Part shown: positions 1 to 8,510 of the stretch, piece by piece
Layout: each line of letters starts with the position of its first letter
Numbering within the stretch: the first letter of the stretch is position 1
Source of the DNA: Providencia huaxiensis
Lineage (GTDB): Bacteria > Pseudomonadota > Gammaproteobacteria > Enterobacterales > Enterobacteriaceae
Assembly (NCBI RefSeq): GCF_002843235.3
Contig: NZ_CP031123.2
Location: forward strand, 2,542,001-2,606,000
DNA: 64,000 nucleotides
Direction of reading: 5' to 3'
Program-made: the position numbers and the translations under genes
Notes under the pieces: generated by a model
The model's database searches: none
Seen by the model: the letters and a program-made list of their open reading frames with translations, nothing else
Told to the model about the DNA's origin: nothing

Positions 1-767
1 CGAGGCCATAAATCATAATTAATACTCACCAAACGATTATGGCCAAATTGCTTAACTAACCATGTCGGTAATATAGCCCACCCAGCACCTTGTTCTGCCA
101 TTTCTAATAATAGTAAATAATTAGGTGCAAACCAGTTCTTTTCACTATTAATAATCATTTGGCTACTACTGCTTAGCCGTAGTTGGCGTGTCATTGTTAA
201 ATGCTGATAAGTTATTTTTTTCTCTTTAGCTAATGGATGGCTATTTAATACATACAAACCTAGTTCACCTTGAATAGGTAAACGAGAAAAGGAAATATCC
301 GCAGGATATTCTGTTCGGGATTCCATCATTCCAACATGAGCTTGCTGGTTTTGGATCATTTCGATAACGTCATTATTTTCTGCAATTAAAAATTCGAATT
401 CAAGATGTGGAAATTGCCTATCTAACGTCGTTAAAATATGCTCAGCATGTGGAGGTTGATAAATATCTGAAAAAGCACAACTTAGTCTAGGTTCAATATC
501 TGGCAGTAATTCAACTCTTAGCGCTTGAAGACGCTCGTCTGCCGATAAAATATCCTCAACTAAACTCAAAACTTTTCTACCCGCAAAAGTTAATGTTGAT
601 TCACGCCCCTGCCTATTAAACAGCACAAACCCTAAATCATCTTCAAAACCACTGATCGTTGAGCTGACGGTTGATTGGCTTTTATTCAATTTACGTGCTG
701 CAGCAGAAAATGATTTTAAGGATGCTGCCTCCACAAAGGTACGCAACGTTTCTATAGAATAATTCAT
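1..767 (-). CDS. LysR-family transcriptional regulator, C-terminus cut by the window edge
   Basis: The minus-strand reading frame opens at ATG 767-765 and stays open to base 1, so the C-terminus is missing. The N-terminus has the LysR winged helix-turn-helix (roughly residues 1-60, with AARKLNKSQSTVSSTISGFE), followed by a periplasmic-binding-like effector domain. It is divergent from the PACE efflux gene starting at 877, with about 110 bp between the starts. This is the usual arrangement of a PACE pump and its LysR activator (AceR/AceI type in Acinetobacter). Control of the neighbour is inferred from position; the effector is unknown. Confidence 0.85.
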   Translation of the reverse strand, partial: MNYSIETLRTFVEAASLKSFSAAARKLNKSQSTVSSTISGFEDDLGFVLFNRQGRESTLTFAGRKVLSLVEDILSADERLQALRVELLPDIEPRLSCAFSDIYQPPHAEHILTTLDRQFPHLEFEFLIAENNDVIEMIQNQQAHVGMMESRTEYPADISFSRLPIQGELGLYVLNSHPLAKEKKITYQHLTMTRQLRLSSSSQMIINSEKNWFAPNYLLLLEMAEQGAGWAILPTWLVKQFGHNRLVSINYDLWP

Positions 768-876
768 AAGGTATCGCTTTTTTCGATGGCTGCCATTTTG
801 TATATATATAAAAAATAGCAAATAATTGCACCCGATTTTTACCCAAAAAATAATTTTCTATATCTTTGAGGTAGTT

Positions 877-1347
877 ATGAGCAAGCATACAAAAACATTA
901 ACTGAACGAATTTTTCATGCAGTTTCATTTGAAGTCATTGCTATCGCAATAACTGCACCGGTCAGTGCGTGGCTTTTAGGACGCTCAATTTTCCAAATGG
1001 GAACAGTGGCGATTGTCTTATCAACACTAGCAATGCTATTAAACGTAGTTTATAACATGATCTTTGACCATTATTGGCCTTTGTCTAAGGGGCCTCGCCC
1101 AGCCAAAGTGCGCGTTTTTCACGCCATTGGTTTTGAATTAAGCTTTGTTATCATGGGTGTACCCATGTTGGCGTTTTTACTCAAAATGTCATTCTTAGAT
1201 GCATTCTTACTTGAAATCGGCTTTTTTGCCTTTTTCTTATTTTATACCTATGCATTTAACCTCGGATATGACAACTTACGTGACCGTTGGTTTGCGAATA
1301 AAGAGAACACAATACACGTATCAGAAACAGTGGTTAAACGCTCTTAA
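877..1347 (+). CDS. PACE-family multidrug efflux transporter (bacterial transmembrane pair domain)
   Basis: The product is about 156 residues with four hydrophobic segments arranged as two similar halves. Each half opens with a variant of R.FHA..FE (RIFHAVSFE near residue 10, RVFHAIGFE near 87), the hallmark of the bacterial transmembrane pair fold of AceI-like proton-coupled exporters of chlorhexidine and other biocides. The ATG at 877 is chosen because a GAGG ribosome site lies just upstream and the LTERIFHA start matches the family; an upstream in-frame ATG at 826 would add an unsupported extension. A strong hairpin terminator follows. The substrate cannot be read from sequence. A second family member lies at 14461-14904. 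Confidence 0.85.
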   Translation: MSKHTKTLTERIFHAVSFEVIAIAITAPVSAWLLGRSIFQMGTVAIVLSTLAMLLNVVYNMIFDHYWPLSKGPRPAKVRVFHAIGFELSFVIMGVPMLAFLLKMSFLDAFLLEIGFFAFFLFYTYAFNLGYDNLRDRWFANKENTIHVSETVVKRS

Positions 1348-1370
1348 TTTAAAATATTAATTAAATATTC

Positions 1371-1407
1371 TAACGCCGTGTAGCTTATTATCTACACGGC
1401 GTTATTT
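1371..1407 (+). terminator. Rho-independent terminator after the PACE gene
   Basis: A perfect 13-bp stem (1371-1383 TAACGCCGTGTAG with 1392-1404) and 8-nt loop are followed by a short T run. It lies 24 bp after the PACE stop codon. Confidence 0.8.
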
Positions 1408-1737
1408 GTATTTCAAGACACCGATAAAGACGCCAAAATAATTCTCTTTTCTTTTGTGAATGTAAAATGATGAATGCGTTTTATGCACTCATCATTTGCA
1501 TAGATATCAATTTTATCATTGAACACGATCACCTATATTTACGGCATCGCAATGATTATTTCTACGATAACTTTATAAAAATACAGCTTAGATAGTTTAT
1601 CTATTCAATAACATACCTAAGATAGAGTGTGAAAATGGGCGTTAAAAATGCTTTGCCTTCATTTTTGAGAACTTATTTATATAAAGTTATCCATTATTTT
1701 GTCCAAAATATAGGCAATGTTATTTAAAGGTATTCCG
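1408..1737. other. Intergenic region before the repeat protein gene
   Basis: AT-rich sequence with no convincing gene on either strand. It must hold the promoter of the gene at 1738. No recognisable operator was found. Confidence 0.5.
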
Positions 1738-2208
1738 ATGAACAAATTATTTATTTCCTCTGCATTTTTATTGGTATTTAGTCTAAGTGCTCAAGCAGAC
1801 GTAACTGCCCATAAAAATGCCATTATTTCTCTCAATTTTATTGAAAATAATACCGCTTATGCAAACCAAGCGGCTATTGCTAACCATGCAAAAGCCGCTA
1901 ATTTATCTCCTAATGGTATTCAAGGTGTTACGAAATCTTTTGCACAAATGAATTTGCATGAAAAAGCAGTTACTGCATTAAGTTTCAATGAAAATAGTAT
2001 GTCCGCAGCAAATCAAGCAGCGATTAATTCACATATAAAAGCGGGTAATTTATCAACAAAGAAAATTAATGGTATCAGTAAAAGCTTTTTAGCGATGGAT
2101 GACCATGAAAAAGCCGCTGTCGCCTTGAGTTTTACCGAAAACAACCAATCCCCTTCAATCAAATACTCAGTACAACAACACTTAAGTAGGAGCCAGACAA
2201 AGTCGTAA
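1738..2208 (+). CDS. Secreted protein with about 2.5 tandem 43-residue repeats, function unknown
   Basis: The product is 156 residues with a Sec signal peptide (MNKLF start, hydrophobic core, cleavage near SAQA-D). The mature part is almost entirely tandem repeats of about 43 residues. Each contains an A/EKA...LSF.EN block, an NQAAI..H.KA.NLS block and an I.G..KSF..M block; the third copy is truncated and ends in a charged tail. The ATG at 1738 is preferred over 1717 because AAGG lies seven bases before it and the signal peptide follows directly. No family is recognised. It probably resides in the periplasm. It has its own terminator and lies upstream of tonB in the same direction. Confidence 0.65.
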   Translation: MNKLFISSAFLLVFSLSAQADVTAHKNAIISLNFIENNTAYANQAAIANHAKAANLSPNGIQGVTKSFAQMNLHEKAVTALSFNENSMSAANQAAINSHIKAGNLSTKKINGISKSFLAMDDHEKAAVALSFTENNQSPSIKYSVQQHLSRSQTKS

Positions 2209-2254
2209 AAAAGAGAATAGTATTTAGCTGATTTATCACATAGTTAGCCTCATT

Positions 2255-2286
2255 AAGGCTTGGTTACTCACCAAGCCTTTTTATTT
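2255..2286 (+). terminator. Rho-independent terminator
   Basis: Ten-bp stem AAGGCTTGGT (2255-2264) pairs with 2270-2279 around a 5-nt loop, followed by TTTTATTT. It ends the transcript of the repeat protein. Confidence 0.85.
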
Positions 2287-2344
2287 GAAATAATATTCCT
2301 TAAAAATCAAAGGATTAATATGTAATGAAATACGCCCATCAAAG

Positions 2345-2380
2345 TTGATAATAACTATCATTTGCAATTGATAATTATTA
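2345..2380 (+). promoter_or_regulatory. Probable Fur box upstream of tonB
   Basis: The segment contains GATAATAACTATCATTTGCA followed by ATTGATAATTATTA, overlapping near-matches to the Fur consensus of repeated GATAAT hexamers. It lies about 115 bp upstream of the tonB start. Ferric-iron repression of tonB is established in enterobacteria; here it is inferred from the motif. Confidence 0.65.
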
Positions 2381-2492
2381 ACATATAATTCGAGTCATTA
2401 TTTTATCTTATGAGTTACAGTTCAAACATAACTACTTAATACCTGTATGGTTTGCCCTCTTTAGGTTCAGTGAGAAAAAATATTGAGGTTTT

Positions 2493-3239
2493 ATGATGAG
2501 TCGAAAATTAGTGACTTTTATTCTATCAATAACATTACATGTTCTTGTTATTGGGTATTTAACCTATGTTACGGCTCAATCATTATCCTTAAAAAACCAA
2601 GCACAACAGGATGCGCCTATTATCTCGATCGCATTAACTCAAGCTGTCAACGTTGCAGAACCTGAAGAGATCCCCCAACCTACAGACCCCCTTCGTGAGG
2701 TAAAAATAGATCCCAGCCCAATAGCGGAACACGCTGCTATTGTTGTACCTAAAAAACCAAAAAAGGTGATAAAAACGCAAAAAGAGCCTATAAAACCTAG
2801 AGAACTGACTAAAAGAAATGAAAATACTCATAAACAAGCTGATTCAGAGGTTAAAAATGATTTACCGATCGCACAACAACAAAAAGCAGGTGACCTTGTT
2901 TCGTCTCAATCAGCAGGAATAAAAGGCCCCAAAAACCAATATGCAACGAGTGATACTAATAGCCAATTAATTAATGCTTACCGTGAAAAACTACGCCAAG
3001 AAGTTGAGAGAAATAAACAATACCCTCGCCGCGCAAAAAAAATGAAAAACCGTGGTATCGCAACAATTCAATTTCAATTAAGCCAAACCGGAGAAATTAG
3101 CTTAATTCGCTTAGCAAGTAGTTCAGGAAGTGATTTATTGGACCAGGCTGCTTTACTTGCAGTACAAAAAAGTCGTTCTGTCGGTAAACCACCAGCAGGT
3201 TTTGCTCAATCGATAACACTCAATATTGAATTTAATTAA
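2493..3239 (+). CDS. tonB: TonB-family energy transducer
   Basis: The 248-residue product has the TonB plan: a short cytoplasmic N-terminus and one membrane anchor (about residues 5-28, with the conserved SITLH motif). A long Pro/Lys/Glu-rich periplasmic spacer follows (PKKPKKVIKTQKEPIKP), then a C-terminal domain with YPRRAKK...G.A.I.F.L...G.I and a final LNIEFN. It couples proton motive force from ExbB/ExbD to TonB-dependent outer-membrane receptors. Start may be the first or second of two adjacent ATG codons. A Fur-like site upstream suggests iron repression. The receptor at 33249-36212 is a plausible client. It may be a TonB paralogue rather than the main housekeeping TonB, since exbBD are not adjacent. 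Confidence 0.85.
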   Translation: MMSRKLVTFILSITLHVLVIGYLTYVTAQSLSLKNQAQQDAPIISIALTQAVNVAEPEEIPQPTDPLREVKIDPSPIAEHAAIVVPKKPKKVIKTQKEPIKPRELTKRNENTHKQADSEVKNDLPIAQQQKAGDLVSSQSAGIKGPKNQYATSDTNSQLINAYREKLRQEVERNKQYPRRAKKMKNRGIATIQFQLSQTGEISLIRLASSSGSDLLDQAALLAVQKSRSVGKPPAGFAQSITLNIEFN

Positions 3240-3715
3240 CCACTTTTGAAAATAAAAACTATTCTCACTAAAAAGTTACACCTTAATAGGATATTAGATG
3301 AGCAATTTATAGATAATTATTCTGCATTTACTTTTCAATCCTTTTAATAATATTAAAGTTCATTATTTTTTTAGAATAACAAATGATCCGAGAGAAATTT
3401 ATTATTATTTTCTGACAATACTGCCAAAGATATTTCCCCCATTTCCCGAAAACTCCTTACCAAGAGAAATATTTTCTATATTAAACCCAATATTAACATT
3501 TCCAAATTTTCAACCTCTAATAAGAAAATAGAGAAAACCTTTTTATTCATGATGTTAGAGTGATATCAATTATCATTAATATTTATTTATTATGAAAAAG
3601 TTACCAGTTTTACAAATATAACTTCGTTGATATGGCGCAAAAAAAACTAAATATGTCAGAGTAACATAGCCCTTGAATAACACTATATTTAATATGGTCA
3701 TAAAGGCTAATATCA
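3240..3715. other. Intergenic region tonB-dmsA
   Basis: About 475 bp of AT-rich sequence without a convincing gene. It should hold the anaerobic promoter of the dms operon; a weak FNR-like site is listed separately. Confidence 0.5.
3627..3640 (+). promoter_or_regulatory. Weak FNR-like site upstream of dmsA
   Basis: TTGATATGGCGCAA matches one FNR half-site exactly (TTGAT) and three of five bases of the other (ATCAA). It lies 76 bp before the dmsA start. E. coli dmsABC is FNR-activated, so a site here is expected, but the match is poor. Confidence 0.35.
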
Positions 3716-6141
3716 ATGAATACAAAAAATAAATTATTAAATAGCCCTATCACAAGGCGCAATGTCGTGAAATCTGGCACTGCAGCGGTTTATTTGCTGC
3801 AGTCGGTGGTTTATCACTTCCTTTTAATGCAAAAGCAATCGATAACACTCAAAACTCAACATCCCCTGAAGAAAAAGCCGTTTGGAGTTCATGTACCGTT
3901 AACTGTGGTAGCCGTTGCCTATTACGCCTTCATGTTCGTGACGATGAGGTATATTGGGTTGAGTCTGATACCACCGGGAAAGATGAGTATGGTAATCATC
4001 AAGTAAGAGCTTGCCTACGTGGTCGTTCAATCCGCAGGAGAATGAATCACCCAGATAGATTGAAATACCCAATGAAACGCGTAGGAAAACGTGGAGAAGG
4101 CAAATTTGTCCGAATTTCATGGGAAGAAGCCCTAGATACTGTCGGCAATAGCTTACGCGATACATTAAAAAATTATGGTAATGAAGCCGTTCATGTTTTG
4201 TATGGAACGGGTGTTGACGGCGGTAATATCACCAACTCAAATGTTCCCTACCGCTTAATGAATTCATGTGGTGGTTTCCTGAGCCGCTATGGCAGTTATA
4301 GTACCGCGCAAATTCGTGCGGGTATGAATTATCTGTATGGTTCTCAAGAAGCCAATAGCCCTGATGATATCGCAAATACAAAATTAGTTGTGATGTTTGG
4401 AAATAACCCCGCGGAAACTCGTATGAGTGGTGGAGGTGTGACTTATTATGTCGAACAAGCACGTGAACGTTCCAATGCGCGCATGATAGTTATTGACCCT
4501 CGTTATAATGACACTGCTTCTGGTAGAGAAGATGAATGGTTACCTATTCGCCCTGGTACTGATGGTGCACTCGCTGCTGCATTAGCTTACGTGATTATTA
4601 CTGAGGATATGGTCGACCAAGAGTTTGTTGATAAATACTGTATCGGCTATGACGAAAAAACCTTACCGGCTTCTGCTCCTCAAAATGGTCACTATAAAGC
4701 CTATATTTTAGGCCAAGGTACTGATGGTGTGGCTAAAACACCACAGTGGGCCGCTAAAATTACAGGTATTCCAGCAGATAAAATCATAAAGTTAGCCCGT
4801 GAAATAGGCCAAGCAAAACCCGCTTATATTGTTCAAGGCTGGGGTCCTCAACGTCATTCAAATGGTGAGCAAACCGTTCGAGCAATTGCCATGTTAGCCA
4901 TTATTACGGGGAATGTTGGCATCAGTGGTGGAAATTCAGGCTGTCGTGAAGACACTTATGATTCCGGTGTTGAATGGTTTCCAATGCTCGATAACCCAGT
5001 CAAAACTCAAATTTCTGTTTTCACATGGACAGATGCTATCGAACGCGGTACAGAAATGACTGCTATTCATGATGGTATAAAAGGGAAAGATAAATTAGAT
5101 GTTCCCATTAAATTTTTATGGTGCTATGCCAGTAACACATTGATAAATCAACACAGTGATATCGCTCGCACTCATGAAATTTTACAAGATGACAGCAAAT
5201 GTGAAATGATTGTTGGTATCGACCACTTCATGACAGCATCTGCAAAATATTGCGATATTTTACTACCTGATTTAATGCCTACCGAACAAGAAGATCTCAT
5301 TCCTAGTGAGTCCGCAGGAAACATGTCATACATGATCTTAGGCCAACCAGCCACTAGCGCTAAATTTGAGCGTAAGCCCATCTATGAAATTTTGTCTGAA
5401 ATTGCTAAACGCTTAGGCCCTGATGTCGAACAAAAATTCACTGAAGGCCGCACCCAACACGAATGGGTTAAATATTTATGTGAAAAAAGCCGTGAACGCT
5501 TCCCTGACATGCCAACTTATGAAGAAATGAAAACCGTGGGTATTTTCAAACACAAATGCCCAGATGAGCATGTCATTGGATTTAAAGCCTTTCGAGAGGA
5601 TCCTCAAGCCAATCCATTGAAGACACCTTCCGGGAAAATAGAAGTTTACTCTGAAAGCCTAGCTGAAATAGCGAAAACATGGCAATTAGCACCTGATGAT
5701 GTGATTGACCCGTTACCAATTTACACCGAAGGCTTTGAAAGCCATATCGATAATCTTAATAAAAAATACCCATTACAAATGACAGGTTTTCATTATAAAG
5801 CCAGAACGCACTCCAGTTATGGCAACATTGATATCTTAAAACAAGCTTGTCGCCAAGAAATATGGATTAACCCAATAGATGCTAAAGCACGTGGTATTAA
5901 ACAGGGTGATATGGTCAAAGTTTTCAATGACCGAGGTGAAGTTCATATTCCAGCAAAAGTGACACCAAGGATCATGCCAGGCGTGACTGCTATGGGCCAA
6001 GGGGCTTGGTTAGATGCCGATATGTTTGGCAAAAAAGTAGACCAAGGCGGGTGTATTAATGTCCTCACGACTCAACGCCCTTCACCGCTTGCTAAGGGGA
6101 ACCCTCAGCATACTAACTTAGTTGAAATTGCTAAATTATAA
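3716..6141 (+). pseudogene. dmsA: Anaerobic DMSO reductase catalytic subunit A, frameshifted in the Tat leader
   Basis: The sequence encodes DmsA, the bis-MGD molybdenum subunit of dimethyl sulfoxide reductase. The frame from ATG 3716 gives a twin-arginine leader start (SPITRRNVVKSGTAA), then runs into the wrong frame near 3785-3795. From there the correct frame resumes with a hydrophobic leader end, a CTVNCGSRC iron-sulfur motif, ACLRGRS, LKYPMKRVG and the full catalytic body to 6141. The total (2426 nt) is one base short of a multiple of three, so a single-base deletion explains it. Starting at the later ATG 4042 would lose both the Tat leader and the Fe-S cysteines. The rest looks intact and close to the family length (about 808 versus 814 residues in E. 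coli). Either a recent inactivation or a sequencing error. Confidence 0.85.
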
Positions 6142-6151
6142 GGAGCCCGGT

Positions 6152-6769
6152 ATGTCACAACAATATGGTTTTTATATTGATACACAACGTTGCACGGGCT
6201 GCAAAACGTGCGAACTCGCCTGTAAAGATTTTAAAAACTTATCCTCTGATGTTCATTTTCGTCGTATTTATGAATATGCAGGCGGTGACTGGACTGAGCA
6301 AGATGGTGCATGGCATCAAAATGTATTTTCTTATTATGTTTCCATTTCATGCAACCATTGTGAAGACCCTGCTTGCGTTAAAGTTTGCCCAAGTGGCGCG
6401 ATGCATAAACGTGAAGATGGCTTTGTCGTTGTCGATGAAAGTGTTTGTATTGGTTGTCGTTATTGCCATATGGCATGCCCTTATAGTGCACCTCAGTTTG
6501 ATGCCGTTAAAGGGCATATGACGAAGTGTGATGGCTGCTATGAACGTGTAGCTGAAGGTAAAAAACCCATTTGTGTTGAGTCTTGTCCACTACGTGCATT
6601 AGATTTCGGGCCTATTGAAGAATTACGTACAAAATACGGTACTATCAATGAGATAGCTCCTCTACCAGCAGCACACTATACCAAACCCAATATTGTGTTA
6701 AATCTCAATGCAAATTGCCGTCCTGTTGGCGACACCACAGGTTATTTAGCAAATCCGGAGGAAGTTTAA
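6152..6769 (+). CDS. dmsB: DMSO reductase iron-sulfur subunit B
   Basis: The 205-residue product has the length of E. coli DmsB. It carries four ferredoxin-type cysteine groups (CTGCKTCELAC, CNHCEDPACVKVC, CIGCRYCHMAC, then CDGC with a later CVESC) that bind four [4Fe-4S] clusters and pass electrons from DmsC to DmsA. The start at 6152 follows an AGGAG ribosome site ten bases after the dmsA stop; an upstream in-frame ATG at 6122 lies inside dmsA and is not favoured. dmsC follows after one base. No defect is visible. Confidence 0.93.
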   Translation: MSQQYGFYIDTQRCTGCKTCELACKDFKNLSSDVHFRRIYEYAGGDWTEQDGAWHQNVFSYYVSISCNHCEDPACVKVCPSGAMHKREDGFVVVDESVCIGCRYCHMACPYSAPQFDAVKGHMTKCDGCYERVAEGKKPICVESCPLRALDFGPIEELRTKYGTINEIAPLPAAHYTKPNIVLNLNANCRPVGDTTGYLANPEEV

Positions 6770-6770
6770 A

Positions 6771-7628
6771 ATGGGCGCAGGTTTACATGAATATCCGTTA
6801 ATCTTCTTCACCGTTATAGGTCAAAGTGTTGCTGGCGCATTTATACTTATGGCTCTGGTATTATTAATGAAACCCATAAAAGAACAGCATCATAGAATTG
6901 TCATGAGCATGTTCGGTTTATGGGCATTAATGGGAATTGGCTTTTTACTGTCCATGTTGCATATGGGATCACCGATGCGCGCCTTCAATTCAATGATACG
7001 TGTTGGTCATTCAGCGCTCAGTAACGAAATAGTCAGTGGCTCAATATTCTTTGTCTTAGGTGGGCTGTATTGGTTACTGTCATTACTGAAGAAGATGCCC
7101 AAGTCTATTGGTACTATTTGGTTAATTGTCACAATTATTTGTGCGGCAATATTTATTTATGCCATATCTCGCGTATACCAAATTGATACCGTCCCAACTT
7201 GGTTTAATCATTATGGTAGTTTGCAGTTTATCTTAACCAGTTTTATTGCGGGGCCTGTACTTGCTGCATTTTTATTGCGCATAGCAAGCTATGATATCAA
7301 TAACGTCCGCTTTTTTACATTAATCAGTATTGTTGCGGTGATTGCGAGTAGTATTTTGGTAACGGCACAAGGGTTTGAATTAGGCTCTATCCAAAGTTCA
7401 GTACAAAAAGCCTCAGAGCTTGTTCCTGATTATGCCTCGCTAATGGGATGGCGTACTGTTTGCTTAACATTGGGGCTAGCTTTCTGGATTTACCCGCATG
7501 TTAAAATGAAGAACCCTTCAATTATTGGGCTATTAGTCGCCGTCTTATTAGTAATTCTTGGTGAATTGATTGGTAGAGGCATATTCTACGGGGTGCATAT
7601 GACTGTGGGTATGGCGGTTGTAGGCTAA
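6771..7628 (+). CDS. dmsC: DMSO reductase membrane anchor subunit C
   Basis: The product is 285 residues with eight predicted membrane segments, matching DmsC (287 in E. coli). Family blocks include MGAGLHEYPL at the start, FGLWALMGIGF, SMLHMGSPMRAFNS, ALSNEI.SGSIFF and the C-terminal GRGIFYGVHMTVGMAV. It anchors DmsAB to the inner membrane and oxidises menaquinol. It starts one base after the dmsB stop, so translation is probably coupled. Intact. Confidence 0.93.
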   Translation: MGAGLHEYPLIFFTVIGQSVAGAFILMALVLLMKPIKEQHHRIVMSMFGLWALMGIGFLLSMLHMGSPMRAFNSMIRVGHSALSNEIVSGSIFFVLGGLYWLLSLLKKMPKSIGTIWLIVTIICAAIFIYAISRVYQIDTVPTWFNHYGSLQFILTSFIAGPVLAAFLLRIASYDINNVRFFTLISIVAVIASSILVTAQGFELGSIQSSVQKASELVPDYASLMGWRTVCLTLGLAFWIYPHVKMKNPSIIGLLVAVLLVILGELIGRGIFYGVHMTVGMAVVG

Positions 7629-7648
7629 TTACTAATCCCTTGTTTTTG

Positions 7649-7683
7649 CGATGATAAGAAGGACAATTACCTTCTTATCATCG
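7649..7683. other. Perfect 14-bp hairpin between dmsC and dmsD
   Basis: 7649-7662 (CGATGATAAGAAGG) pairs perfectly with 7670-7683 around a 7-nt loop. No T run follows on either strand, so it looks less like a simple terminator and more like an mRNA stabilising or processing element that could lower dmsD expression relative to dmsABC. Confidence 0.6.
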
Positions 7684-7749
7684 ACAACAATCTCATGTTT
7701 CGCTACGATCACATCAACGCATCATCATCAACATAGCAAGTGGACAAAT

Positions 7750-8367
7750 ATGGAACAAAAATTATTGGCAGATTTTTCGCTTTGCGCGCAAACTTTGGGA
7801 GCATTATTTTATTATGATCCTTCTGATGCACGCGTAAATACGTTAATTGATTTATTTACAACGAGCGAATGGTTAGCTGAGTGGCCATTTACTCAGGATT
7901 ATGATTGCCAATCTATTGATAAACTCTTTCAAGATAGTCTTTCTGAAACAGAAACATTACAAGAAGCCTACCAGCGCTTATTTATTGGCCCTTATGCATT
8001 ACCTGCACCACCTTGGGGTTCCGTTTATCTTGATAAAGAAAATGTTATTTTTGGTATTTCGACACTTGAATTAAGAGCATGGCTTCGTAATAACCAAATT
8101 AATATTGAATTAAATCAAAAAGAACCTGAAGATCATGTAGGGCTATTATTTCTTCTCACCGCTTGGGTGATTGAAAATAAACCAGAATTATTACGTGAAT
8201 TTCTAGAAATACATTTTTTACCTTGGGTATATCGCTATTTAGAAAAAATGCAATTGCAAAGTGGGAATGCATTTTATGTAGCCAGCGCGCTGCTCGCGAC
8301 TGAAACTTTAAAACATATCCAACAAGCTGTTCAATTAAATCCTGTCAATAAAGAAATCTGTCTTTAA
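7750..8367 (+). CDS. dmsD: Tat proofreading chaperone DmsD
   Basis: The 205-residue cytoplasmic protein matches DmsD of the TorD/DmsD chaperone family, which binds the twin-arginine leaders of DmsA and related proteins and holds them until cofactor insertion. Visible blocks: LGALFYYDPSDAR, a YQRLFIGPYALPAPPWGSVY segment (the leader-binding region in the family) and EPEDHVGLL. The start at 7750 is chosen because the upstream extension to 7651 consists of the intergenic hairpin and is not conserved. Its main client here, dmsA, is frameshifted. Confidence 0.9.
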   Translation: MEQKLLADFSLCAQTLGALFYYDPSDARVNTLIDLFTTSEWLAEWPFTQDYDCQSIDKLFQDSLSETETLQEAYQRLFIGPYALPAPPWGSVYLDKENVIFGISTLELRAWLRNNQINIELNQKEPEDHVGLLFLLTAWVIENKPELLREFLEIHFLPWVYRYLEKMQLQSGNAFYVASALLATETLKHIQQAVQLNPVNKEICL

Positions 8368-8405
8368 TTTTACCTTACTCAAATAAGTATTTTGCGAAGT
8401 ATAAC

Positions 8406-8442
8406 GCCCTCTAAATAATCTGACTATTTAGAGGGCTTAAAA
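8406..8442 (+). terminator. Terminator-like hairpin after dmsD
   Basis: Twelve-bp stem GCCCTCTAAATA (8406-8417) pairs with 8425-8436 around a 7-nt loop, with a short TTAAAATATT tail. It ends the dms operon. Confidence 0.7.
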
Positions 8443-8510
8443 TATTATGGGGGTTTTTTAGGTGTATGGCAGGTATCACTCAGAAGTAAAATGCATCACT
8501 AATGGCCTAA

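Noticed and set aside
2634..2837. Minus-strand open frame within tonB
   Set aside because: It is a mirror of the tonB coding sequence, with aromatic-rich composition and no family match.
3716..4006. A separate 96-residue protein gene
   Set aside because: Only the first 24 residues make sense, as the dmsA Tat leader; the rest is out-of-frame dmsA sequence.
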